From positions 1 through 64,000 of the forward strand of contig CAYJPV010000003.1 in NCBI GenBank assembly GCA_964372095.1: DNA of 64,000 bases. The letters run 5' to 3'. Position 1 is the stretch's first letter; every line of letters begins with the position of its first letter. The notes beneath the pieces are model-generated. The model was not told the origin of the DNA and did not search any database. It was given only the letters and a program-made list of their open reading frames with translations. This DNA is from CAYJPV01 sp964372095. Lineage in GTDB: Bacteria > Acidobacteriota > Vicinamibacteria > Vicinamibacterales > JAKQTR01. A program made the translations under genes and the position numbers. Shown in pieces: positions 10,193 to 17,932 of this stretch.

Positions 10193-11374
10193 TCAGGATC
10201 GAGCGATGTCCGCGGTATCCATGGCGATCATCAGTTCTTCGTTCGTCGGCACGACGAGCGCCTGCGGGCGGACGGACTTCGTGATACGCCCGTGCTGGCT
10301 GCGGCCGTGATTCGTATTGGCAGCGTCGTCGATCTCCAGGCCCAGGAAGCCCAGGTGCGCCAGGGTTTTCGCGCGCACGGTCGTCGAGTTCTCGCCGATC
10401 CCGCCGGTGAAGACCAGGGCATCGAGCCGTCCCAGCGGCACGACCAGGCCGGCGATCGACTTGGCCAGCACGTAGCAGAACAGTTCCAGCGCCAGTTCCG
10501 CGCGGGCGTGCCCTTTGGCGGCCGCTTCTTCGACCGTCCGCATGTCGTTCGACAGTCCCGACACGCCGAGCAGCCCCGACTTCTTGTTGAGCGCATCCAG
10601 CACCTGGCTGGGCGGGCAGTTCAGCGCCGTCGCCACGTGGCCGATGATCGCCGGGTCCACCGACCCGCTGCGCGTCCCCATCATCAGCCCCTCGAGGGGC
10701 GTCAGCCCCATCGTGGTGTCGACGCTGCGGCCGTTGAGCACCGCCGCAGACGAGCAGCCGTTGCCAAGGTGCGCCGTGATGATGGCGTGATCGTCGGCCG
10801 GCAGGCCGGCCTGTTCCAGCGCCTGTCGCGCCACGAACCGGTGGCTCGTGCCGTGGAACCCGTACCGCCGCACCCCATGGGCGCCCATCCACTCGAACGG
10901 CACCGGATACGTATACGCCACCGGGGGCATCGTCTGGTGAAACGCCGTGTCGAACACGCCCACCTGGAGCATGCCCGGGAACAGCTCCTGGGCGACCTTG
11001 ATGCCCACGAGGTTCGGCGGATTGTGCAGCGGGCCCAGCGGGATGCACTCGACGAGCTTTTCGATCACTTCCGGCGTGATGGCCATGGAGCCGGAGAACT
11101 TCGAACCGCCGTGGACGACGCGGTGGCCGATGCCGACGAGCCCGTCGAGCAGTCCCAGCTCACGCAGCAGATCGACCACGCCCCGCAGGGCCTCGTCGTG
11201 GTGCGCGCCCGGAATCGGGCGCGACGCTTTCGTGCCATTCTGTTTCCAGTCGAGCGAAGCTTCGGGCGAGCCGAGGCGCTGGGCGATGCCGGAAACCGCC
11301 TCGGTGGATGATACGGGATCGATCACGGCAAACTTGGCGGACGATGATCCGCAGTTGAGCACGAGTACGTTCAT
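10193..11374 (-). CDS. ackA: Acetate kinase
   Basis: 393 residues, the normal size. Family motifs are all present: the N-terminal NCGSSSAKF, the HLGNGCSSAAV nucleotide-binding segment and GGIGENS near the C-terminus. It transfers phosphate between acetyl-phosphate and ADP to make ATP and acetate. It is the first gene of the ackA-pta pair and probably drives overflow metabolism or acetate assimilation. The ATG at 11374 lies next to the long low-complexity stretch upstream, so the promoter is probably within about 90 bases of the start. Confidence 0.97.
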   Translation of the reverse strand: MNVLVLNCGSSSAKFAVIDPVSSTEAVSGIAQRLGSPEASLDWKQNGTKASRPIPGAHHDEALRGVVDLLRELGLLDGLVGIGHRVVHGGSKFSGSMAITPEVIEKLVECIPLGPLHNPPNLVGIKVAQELFPGMLQVGVFDTAFHQTMPPVAYTYPVPFEWMGAHGVRRYGFHGTSHRFVARQALEQAGLPADDHAIITAHLGNGCSSAAVLNGRSVDTTMGLTPLEGLMMGTRSGSVDPAIIGHVATALNCPPSQVLDALNKKSGLLGVSGLSNDMRTVEEAAAKGHARAELALELFCYVLAKSIAGLVVPLGRLDALVFTGGIGENSTTVRAKTLAHLGFLGLEIDDAANTNHGRSQHGRITKSVRPQALVVPTNEELMIAMDTADIARS

Positions 11375-11499
11375 GGAAAGAGTCCTGATGTTGCGTCCAA
11401 CGTGGCGGCGAGGGCGGGGTGCCAGCGGAACGGAATGAGCGGTGCAGACGCACCGATGTTACGGGCCAATAGTACCAGTTATCGGGGCCTGAGGCTACT

Positions 11500-11815
11500 C
11501 TCGGCCACCGGCCTTCGGCTATCGGCTTTAGGCTATCGGCTTTCGGCCATCGGCTATCGGCTATCGGCCATCGGGTTACGGCGGACAGGCGGGGCTCGGA
11601 ACTCGGGGCTCGGGGCTCGGGGCTCGATGGGGTGTGAGGTAGAAAGTAGGTAGTAGTAAGTAGCGGAGGTCTCCTCCTACTGTCTCCTGTCTACTGTCTA
11701 CTGCCTACTGTCTACTGCCTACTTCTTGCTCCCTGCTTCTTGCTTCTGCCCCTTGCCCCTTGCCCCTTGCCCCCTGCCCCTTGCCCCTTGCCCCTTGCCC
11801 CTGTATATCTACCCT
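11500..11815. repeat. Low-complexity tandem repeat block upstream of ridA
   Basis: This gene-free stretch is made of four consecutive short-period families: degenerate GGCTATC/GGCTTTC heptamers (about 11503-11575), a GGGGCTC run (about 11590-11630), CTACTGTCTACTGC-type repeats (about 11640-11726), and a CCCCTTG heptamer run (about 11749-11806). The first and third families reappear inverted just downstream of ridA. Similar heptamers occur at 1-50 and 21611-21650. Confidence 0.85.
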
Positions 11816-11855
11816 GCGCACGTCCCTGTCCCACACACGCCCCCGAGGAGCAGCC

Positions 11856-12257
11856 ATGTCCGCCGAATCGACCCATCATCCCGTCCATGCCCCGAACCTG
11901 CCGAAGCCGGTTGGCCCGTATTCACCGGCCATGGTCTTCGAACGCCTGGTGTTCGTCTCCGGGCAGGGCGCCACCGACCCGGCCACCGGTCAACTGGCTG
12001 GCCTGGACGTCGAGACACAGACCGAACAGGTCTTCCGGAACATCCAGGCAATTCTGCAGGCAGCCGGGACGGATCTCTCGCACGTCCTGCGCTGCGGCGT
12101 GTTCCTGACCGACATCCGCGAATTCGACCGCATGAATGCCGTGTATGCCAGGGTCTTCGGCGACCACAAACCGGCCCGCACCACCGTCGAGGTGGCCCAG
12201 TTGCCCCTGACCGGCCTGAAGGTCGAGATCGACGCCGTGGCGTACGTGCCGGAATGA
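11856..12257 (+). CDS. RidA/YjgF/YER057c family deaminase
   Basis: 133 residues, typical of a Rid protein. Visible signatures are VGPYSPA near the N-terminus, the conserved arginine in KPARTTVEV, which binds the imine carboxylate in active members, and a terminal KVEIDAVAYVPE. It probably hydrolyses reactive enamine/imine intermediates released by PLP enzymes. GAGGAG precedes the ATG at 11856 by five bases. The gene stands alone, flanked on both sides by low-complexity repeats. Confidence 0.93.
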   Translation: MSAESTHHPVHAPNLPKPVGPYSPAMVFERLVFVSGQGATDPATGQLAGLDVETQTEQVFRNIQAILQAAGTDLSHVLRCGVFLTDIREFDRMNAVYARVFGDHKPARTTVEVAQLPLTGLKVEIDAVAYVPE

Positions 12258-12342
12258 CCAGGAGTAGGAAGTAGTCAGTAGTCAGTAGTAAGCCGAAGGC
12301 CGATAGCCGAAAGCCGATTGCCGATTGCCGATTGCCAAGAGC
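12258..12342. repeat. Low-complexity repeats, inverse of the block upstream of ridA
   Basis: AGTAGTCAGTAGTCAGTAG is followed by degenerate GCCGATA/GCCGATT heptamers (about 12293-12337). These are the reverse complements of two families in 11500-11726, so ridA is bracketed by inverted low-complexity DNA. Confidence 0.75.
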
Positions 12343-12344
12343 CC

Positions 12345-12614
12345 ATGGCCAACCCATCCCCGTGGTTCGTGTACATCGTCCGGTGTGCGGACAGGACGCT
12401 GTACACCGGCACCACCACCAACGTCGAGGCGCGGGCGGCGGCGCACAATAGCGGGCGCGGCGCGAAGTACACGGCGGCCCGCCGCCCGGTGAAAGTTGTC
12501 TATGCCGAAGCCGCCACGTCGCGCTCGGCCGCGCTGAAACGTGAGCACGCGATCAAGGCCATGACCCGCACGGCAAAGCTGGCGCTCGTGCGCGCCGCTG
12601 CTTCGCGACGCTGA
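12345..12614 (+). CDS. GIY-YIG nuclease-superfamily protein (UPF0213/YhbQ-like)
   Basis: An 89-residue single-domain protein. The GIY-YIG signature appears as WFVYIVRCADRTLYTGTT, with the usual downstream Arg (EARAAAHN) and the conserved glutamate region near KREHAIK. The small stand-alone family is linked to DNA repair or remains uncharacterised. The ATG at 12345 is preferred: the upstream in-frame TTG at 12318 lies inside the heptamer repeat. Confidence 0.9.
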   Translation: MANPSPWFVYIVRCADRTLYTGTTTNVEARAAAHNSGRGAKYTAARRPVKVVYAEAATSRSAALKREHAIKAMTRTAKLALVRAAASRR

Positions 12615-12683
12615 CCGCCGCCGGCCGCCACGGCCCGGTCACGGGTTCGCCGGCGCCGGCCACTTGGGATAGACTCACACCAC

Positions 12684-13835
12684 ATGGACCCCTCGGAATC
12701 CGAACGCGAACGCTTCGCGCGCGTGCTCTTCTACGCCGTCGTCCTCGCCGTCGGCTTCATGGCGTTCAAGGTGGTGGCGCCGTTCCTGGCACCCATGGCC
12801 TGGGCGGCCGTATTCGCCATGCTCATGGCGCCGCTGGCGACGTTCCTGCAGCGCCGGTTGAATCGCACCGCTGCGGCCACGCTCACCACGATCCTGGCCG
12901 CCCTGCTCATCGTCGGCCCGGCCGTCGGCGTGTTGACCGTCCTCGTGGGCGAAGTCACGGGCCTCGTCCGCGAATTCCAGCAATCGGGGCACCACGTCCC
13001 GACGCCCGCCCGCCTGCAGGAAGTGTGGGACGGCCTGCGGGCCAGGATCTTCATCCCGCTGCCCGAGAATCTCTCGACCGCGATCGGCAACACGATGAAG
13101 TGGGTCGCCACTTATGTGGCCGGGATGGCCGGCTCGGTGCTGCAGAATGCGGTCGGGTTCGTGTTCCAGCTGTTCGTGATGCTGTTCGGCCTGTTCTTTT
13201 TCCTGCGCGACCGCACGAAGATCGTCAACGTCATCCGTCACCTGCTGCCTTTCGCCCCTGAACGCCGCGAACGCCTGATGAGCGAGACGTACGACCTCGT
13301 GGTGGCCACCGTGGGATCGACCTTCGCCGTGGCGGTCACCCAGGGCGCGCTCACCGGCATTGCCCTCGGCGCGCTCGGGTTCCGCGCGCCGGTGTTCTGG
13401 GGCGTCATGACGAGCGCGTTCTCCGTGATCCCGGCCGTGGGATCGGGCATCGTCTGGCTGCCCGCCGCAATCTGGCTGTTCGCGTCGGGTGAGGTCGTCA
13501 AGGGCATCATCCTGGTGGTCTTCGGCACCGTCGTCATCGGGATGGCTGACAACGTCCTCAGGCCCGTGCTGCTGAGCGGCCGCACCAGCATGCACGGCCT
13601 GCTGGTCTTCATCAGCCTGATGGGCGGCATCGGCGCGTTCGGGTTCATCGGCCTCGTCATGGGCCCGGTGGCCGTCGCGACGCTGACGACGCTCCTCGAG
13701 GCGGTCATGCCGAAACCCGAGCCGGTCGTCGCCACCGCGGCCCCGGCCGCATCACCACCGCCGGGGCCGCCGCCCGCGGACCCGCCCGCGGAACCGCCCG
13801 CGAAAGCCGTCACCAGCGGTCCCGCCTCCGGCTGA
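12684..13835 (+). CDS. AI-2E family membrane transporter
   Basis: 383 residues with about eight hydrophobic helices and the AI-2E/PerM pattern, including FFFLRDRTKIV and the late FISLMGGIGAFGFIG...GPVAVA segment. Members are exporters or permeases of small molecules, and some are Na+/H+ antiporters; the substrate cannot be told. The C-terminal 40 residues are a Pro/Ala-rich tail (PPGPPPADPPAEPPA), an unusual low-complexity extension. It starts a same-strand run of envelope and nucleic-acid genes. Confidence 0.9.
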   Translation: MDPSESERERFARVLFYAVVLAVGFMAFKVVAPFLAPMAWAAVFAMLMAPLATFLQRRLNRTAAATLTTILAALLIVGPAVGVLTVLVGEVTGLVREFQQSGHHVPTPARLQEVWDGLRARIFIPLPENLSTAIGNTMKWVATYVAGMAGSVLQNAVGFVFQLFVMLFGLFFFLRDRTKIVNVIRHLLPFAPERRERLMSETYDLVVATVGSTFAVAVTQGALTGIALGALGFRAPVFWGVMTSAFSVIPAVGSGIVWLPAAIWLFASGEVVKGIILVVFGTVVIGMADNVLRPVLLSGRTSMHGLLVFISLMGGIGAFGFIGLVMGPVAVATLTTLLEAVMPKPEPVVATAAPAASPPPGPPPADPPAEPPAKAVTSGPASG

Positions 13836-13863
13836 AGTGCCGCCCGCGGTATGATGGGCCATC

Positions 13864-15405
13864 GTGGTACGGATACGCCCGACGCTCCTCCTGTACGCGT
13901 TGATGCTCGCGCTGATGGCCGCGGCGCTGCCGCACGCCCAGTCCGTGCGTCCGGCCGGCACGTACACGGTGCTCGGCGCTGACGGACGCAAGAGCCTTCC
14001 CGCGTTCAGCGCCGGCGACCAGGACATGGTCCGCCTGGACGATGTGGCCGTGCTGTTTCCGCTGAACGTGCGCGAGGACCGCGCGACGAAGGCGCTGACC
14101 GTGACCGCGGGCGGCAAGACCGTGGTCCTGTCGCTCGATCAGGGCCTTGCCTCGATCGGCGGGCGCCTCATCTCGCTGACGGCGCCGCCGTTCCGGGACG
14201 GGAACCGGTGGCTTGTGCCCCCGGATTTCGTCAGCCGGGCGTTGCCGCTGATCACAGACACGCGCATCGAACTCCGCAAGGCGTCCCGCCTGATCCTGGT
14301 CGGCGACGTACGCGTGCCCCGCGTCACCATTCGCCCGGAACTGGTCGGCACGGCCACGCGCGTGACCATGGATGTGACGCCGCGGGCGATGTATGCCGTC
14401 ACGCAGGAGCCGCGCCGGCTCGTGGTGAAGTTCGAAGCCGAAGCCCTGGACGCTACCACGTCGGCCAGCGGCATCGGGATGGTTGAACAGATCACGCTGG
14501 CCGAGCCTGCGTCGGTGATCCTGTCGCTGGCCCCCGGTCACGGGCCGTTCCGCGCCACCACCGTGCCCGTGGACGCGGCGTCGTCGCGCGTCGTGATTGA
14601 CGTGATGCCGTCCGGTTCGGCGGCTCCGCCGCCGTCGCCCTCGCAGGTGCCGCAACAGCAGGCTCCCGAGGGGGCCGGCACAGCCGCGGCGCCACCGCTC
14701 GCGATGCCATCCGCGCCGGCCCTGCGGACCATCGTCCTGGATCCTGGCCACGGCGGCGACGAGATGGGCGCGCGCGGCCCGGCCGGTACGCTCGAGAAAG
14801 ACGTCACGCTGGACGTGGCCAAACGCCTGAAGGCCTCCGTTGAAGGCCGGCTCGGCGTCCGGGTGCTGCTGACCCGCGAAGAAGATCGTGTGGTGCCGCA
14901 CGACGAGCGGGCGTCGCTGGCCAACAACAACAAAGCCGACCTGTTCATCAGCCTGCACGCCAATGCGTCACCGCGGCGCGAGGCGCGCGGGGCCGAAGTC
15001 TTCTACTTGAGCCTGGAAGGATTCAGCCAGGAGGCCCGGCAGGCGGCTGAGGCCCCGGAGAGCAGGACGTTGCCTCAAGTGGGCGGCGGCTCCCGCGACA
15101 TCCAGCTCATCCTCTGGGAAATGGCCCAGGCCCGACACCTGGCCGAGTCGGCGGTGTTCGCAGGGCTGGTCGAAGAAGAGTTCCGCAAACGGATCGAGAT
15201 GAGCCCGCGCCCGATTCAGCAGGCGCCGTTCCGCGTGCTGGTGGCCGCCAACATGCCTGCGATCCTTGTCGAGATGGCGTTCATCAGCAATCCCGAGCAG
15301 GAGACGTTGCTGACGTCGGATACGTTCAAGAACCAGGTGGTGCAGGCCCTGCTCGAAGCGATCATCCGGTATCGCACGCGCCTGGAAGGGGCGCGGCGCC
15401 CATGA
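13864..15405 (+). CDS. N-acetylmuramoyl-L-alanine amidase (AMIN + Amidase_3)
   Basis: 513 residues. An N-terminal signal peptide (LLLYALMLALMAAALPHAQS) is followed by an AMIN-like beta domain (about residues 150-240), a Pro/Gln-rich linker and a zinc amidase_3 domain. Zinc ligands are visible in LDPGHGGDEMGARG (His), GTLEKDV (Glu) and ISLHANAS (His); the catalytic Glu is in LVEMAFISN. It cleaves the amide bond between MurNAc and the stem peptide during cell separation, in the periplasm. The reading starts at GTG 13864; upstream ATGs are out of frame. The stop overlaps the next start by four bases, so it is coupled to the GerMN gene. Confidence 0.92.
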   Translation: MVRIRPTLLLYALMLALMAAALPHAQSVRPAGTYTVLGADGRKSLPAFSAGDQDMVRLDDVAVLFPLNVREDRATKALTVTAGGKTVVLSLDQGLASIGGRLISLTAPPFRDGNRWLVPPDFVSRALPLITDTRIELRKASRLILVGDVRVPRVTIRPELVGTATRVTMDVTPRAMYAVTQEPRRLVVKFEAEALDATTSASGIGMVEQITLAEPASVILSLAPGHGPFRATTVPVDAASSRVVIDVMPSGSAAPPPSPSQVPQQQAPEGAGTAAAPPLAMPSAPALRTIVLDPGHGGDEMGARGPAGTLEKDVTLDVAKRLKASVEGRLGVRVLLTREEDRVVPHDERASLANNNKADLFISLHANASPRREARGAEVFYLSLEGFSQEARQAAEAPESRTLPQVGGGSRDIQLILWEMAQARHLAESAVFAGLVEEEFRKRIEMSPRPIQQAPFRVLVAANMPAILVEMAFISNPEQETLLTSDTFKNQVVQALLEAIIRYRTRLEGARRP

Positions 15406-16016
15406 GCCGGCGCGTCATCATCCTCACGGTCATCGCCGCCACCCTGGTGGCCCTGGCCACCTGGGCGGTGGTGTGGTTCCTCGGGCAGACGACGGGTGAA
15501 CCCGCGGCCGAGACGGCTGCGGCGGATCGTGCGAATACCGCGTCGGCAGCCCGCCGCATCTCGGCCACGCTGTATTACGTCTCCGCCGACGGGCTGCGGC
15601 TCGAAGCGGCGCAGCGGGACGTGCTGTTCGGCGCCACCACGGCGCAGCAGGCACGGTACGTCATCGAAGCCCAGCTGGAGCCGGCACCCACGGGGCTGAC
15701 CAACGCCATGCCCCCCGGCGTCACCGTGAACAACGTGTTCGTGGCCGACAACGGCGACGCGTACGTCGACTTCAGCGTCGAGCTTCGCCAGCAGCACCCC
15801 GGCGGGTCGCTCAACGAGATCTTCACCGTCTACACGATCGTTCACGCGCTCACGACCAACCTGCCGGCCATCCGGGCCGTGCAGATTCTGGTGGGCGGCC
15901 ACGAGGTGGACACGCTGGCCGGCCACGTCGACCTGCGCCGTCCGCTGCCCCGCGCGGAGCAGTGGCTCGCGTCACCAACCGCGGACGCGCCTGCGCAGCC
16001 TGGCGCCACGCGTTGA
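15402..16016 (+). CDS. GerMN domain-containing membrane-anchored protein
   Basis: 204 residues. A single N-terminal hydrophobic anchor (ILTVIAATLVALATWAVVWFL) is followed by one GerMN/LpqB-like domain with the signatures YVSADGLRLEA and VFVADNGDAYVDFSVEL. GerM-type proteins associate with peptidoglycan hydrolases and spore or division septa. The four-base overlap with the upstream amidase gene supports a shared cell-wall role: the amidase cuts the stem and this protein may position or modulate it. Confidence 0.9.
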   Translation: MSRRVIILTVIAATLVALATWAVVWFLGQTTGEPAAETAAADRANTASAARRISATLYYVSADGLRLEAAQRDVLFGATTAQQARYVIEAQLEPAPTGLTNAMPPGVTVNNVFVADNGDAYVDFSVELRQQHPGGSLNEIFTVYTIVHALTTNLPAIRAVQILVGGHEVDTLAGHVDLRRPLPRAEQWLASPTADAPAQPGATR

Positions 16017-16041
16017 TCCGTCACTGCAACGAGACCCATCC

Positions 16042-16767
16042 ATGACCAGAACCGACCAGCGGGCGCCCGGCGACCTGCGACCCGTCACGATCACGCCGCA
16101 CTACATCATTCATCCCGAAGGCTCCGTCCTGATCGAAGCCGGACGTACCCGGGTGGTGTGCACGGCCAGCGTCGAAGACCGTGTGCCGCCGTTCCTGCGG
16201 AACTCGGGCCGCGGCTGGGTGACGGCCGAATACGGAATGTTGCCGCGGGCCACCACCACACGGTCCACGCGGGAAGCCGCGACGGGCAAGGTGGGCGGCC
16301 GCACGCAGGAAATCCAGCGGCTCATCGGCCGCTCGCTGCGGGCCGTCACCCGGATGGACCAGATGGGCGAACGGACCATCTGGATCGACTGCGACGTGCT
16401 ACAGGCCGACGGTGGCACGCGCACCGCCTCGATCACCGGCAGTTTCGTGGCGCTGGCGCTGGCGTTCAAGAAGCTGGTCGCGCAGGGCACGCTCCCCCGC
16501 CTGCCCGTGTCCCAGTTCGTCGCCGCCATCAGCGTCGGCATCGTCGACGGGACGCCGCTGCTCGATCTGGCCTACGAAGAGGACTCGAAAGCCGACGTGG
16601 ACATGAACGTGGTCAAGACGTCGGACGGGCGTTACATCGAAGTGCAGGGCACCGCCGAAGCCGCCCCGTTCGGCCGCGATCGGCTCAACGATATGCTGGA
16701 CCTGGCCGACGCCGGCACGGCCCGCCTCTTCGACCTGCAGCGCGAGATTCTCGGATCGCTGGAGTAA
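16042..16767 (+). CDS. rph: Ribonuclease PH
   Basis: 241 residues, full length. Motifs GWVTAEYGMLPRAT and DCDVLQADGGTRTASITG are diagnostic of RNase PH. It is a phosphate-dependent 3'-5' exoribonuclease that trims tRNA 3' ends and forms hexameric rings. It is separated from rdgB by two bases, the widely conserved rph-rdgB pair. Confidence 0.97.
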   Translation: MTRTDQRAPGDLRPVTITPHYIIHPEGSVLIEAGRTRVVCTASVEDRVPPFLRNSGRGWVTAEYGMLPRATTTRSTREAATGKVGGRTQEIQRLIGRSLRAVTRMDQMGERTIWIDCDVLQADGGTRTASITGSFVALALAFKKLVAQGTLPRLPVSQFVAAISVGIVDGTPLLDLAYEEDSKADVDMNVVKTSDGRYIEVQGTAEAAPFGRDRLNDMLDLADAGTARLFDLQREILGSLE

Positions 16768-16769
16768 CC

Positions 16770-17363
16770 ATGCAGCTGCTGGTTGCGACGACCAACCCCA
16801 ACAAGGTACGCGAGATTCGCGGGATCCTCTCGGATATCGACGTGGAGCTCGTCGGCCTCGACGCCTTCCCCGCCGTGGCGGAACCCGAAGAAACCGGCCA
16901 CACGTTCGCCGAGAACGCCCGCGCCAAGGCGATCTACTACTCGTCCCACCTTGGCGTCGTGGCCGTCGCCGAGGACTCGGGCTTCGTCGTGGACGCGCTC
17001 GGCGGCGATCCGGGCATACACTCGGCGCGGTACGGCGGTGCCACCGCCACGTATCCCGAGAAGTTCGCGCTCCTGTACGCCCGGCTCCGGGAATTGCACG
17101 CGATCGACAGTGCCGCCCGGTTCGTGTGCGCGCTGGCCGTGGCGCGGGGTGAACGAGTACTCTTCGAGGCACGCGGCACGATCGAGGGCCGGGTGGCCGA
17201 CACGCCCCGGGGCGATCAGGGGTTCGGGTACGACCCGATGTTTTTCTATCCTCCGCTGGGCCGCACGCTGGGGGAACTGAACGACCGCGAGAAGGCGATG
17301 GTGAGCCATCGTGGCAACGCCTTCCGCCAGCTCCGGGAGTACCTGCTCGGTGCGGGTCTGTAG
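16770..17363 (+). CDS. rdgB: dITP/XTP pyrophosphatase (non-canonical purine NTP pyrophosphatase)
   Basis: 197 residues, the normal size of RdgB/HAM1. Substrate-binding and metal motifs are intact: TNPNKVREI, the EDSGF loop, GFGYDPMF and SHRGNAF near the C-terminus. It hydrolyses ITP, dITP and XTP to monophosphates, cleaning the nucleotide pool. The ATG follows the rph stop after two bases, so translation is probably coupled. Confidence 0.97.
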   Translation: MQLLVATTNPNKVREIRGILSDIDVELVGLDAFPAVAEPEETGHTFAENARAKAIYYSSHLGVVAVAEDSGFVVDALGGDPGIHSARYGGATATYPEKFALLYARLRELHAIDSAARFVCALAVARGERVLFEARGTIEGRVADTPRGDQGFGYDPMFFYPPLGRTLGELNDREKAMVSHRGNAFRQLREYLLGAGL

Positions 17364-17371
17364 GAGCGCCG

Positions 17372-17485
17372 TGGCATCCGGCATCAGCCGGATGTCGCAT
17401 GGGGCTGGCTGACGCCAGCCCCCACGCAGGACAGGCTGGCGGCAAACTGAGGAAGGATGGAGGCTGGGTCTTCAGACCCGGCGTG
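17372..17485. repeat. Consecutive intergenic palindromes after rdgB
   Basis: Three adjacent inverted repeats: GCATCCGGC...GCCGGATGTC (about 17373-17397), GGGGCTGGC...GCCAGCCCC (about 17400-17423) and CGGGTCTGAA-like arms around GGGTCTTCAGACCC (about 17465-17481). They lie between rdgB and the S4 gene and could terminate the rph-rdgB transcript. They also resemble the palindromes at 22270 and 41743, so a REP-like family is equally likely. Confidence 0.6.
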
Positions 17486-17496
17486 ACAGGATCATA

Positions 17497-17904
17497 ATGC
17501 CAGACGAAGCCCCACTGACGTCGGTGCGCCTGGATGTGTGGCTGGACGTCGCCTGTTTGTACAAGACACGTTCCGAGGCGCAGAAGGCGTGCAACGGCGG
17601 CAAGGTCGAGCTGAACGACCAGCGGGCCAAGCCCCACCGGGTGATCCGCGTCGGAGACCGGCTGAAGGTCACGCGGGGCCCGGGCAGGAAGCAGTTGCTC
17701 GTGGTGACACGCCTGGGCGAGCACCATATTCCGCGGGCCGACGCTCGCCTGCTGTACGACGACGTGACGCCGCCGCCGACACCCGAAGAGCTGGCCGCCC
17801 GCGAGTTGGAGCGGTCGTTCTGGAAGTCGCGGCCGCCCGTGGTCAAGACGCCCAGCCGGCGCGAACAGCGGGAACGGCGCCTGGCGAAGGAACACGGTCT
17901 ATAA
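17497..17904 (+). CDS. S4-domain RNA-binding protein (Hsp15-like)
   Basis: 135 residues. An S4 domain spans about residues 8-70 (VRLDVWLDVACLYKTRSEAQ, then KVELNDQRAKPHRVIRVGD). The C-terminal tail is basic (SRREQRERRLAKEHG). Hsp15-like proteins bind 50S-nascent chain complexes; this assignment is at family level only. It sits between the nucleotide-quality genes and the large coiled-coil gene. Confidence 0.88.
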   Translation: MPDEAPLTSVRLDVWLDVACLYKTRSEAQKACNGGKVELNDQRAKPHRVIRVGDRLKVTRGPGRKQLLVVTRLGEHHIPRADARLLYDDVTPPPTPEELAARELERSFWKSRPPVVKTPSRREQRERRLAKEHGL

Positions 17905-17932
17905 TCATCGCGAACGTCAGGGACCTAGGGAG

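Noticed and set aside
11500..11815. CRISPR array
   Set aside because: Units are 7-14 bases without unique spacers of regular length, and no cas genes are nearby.
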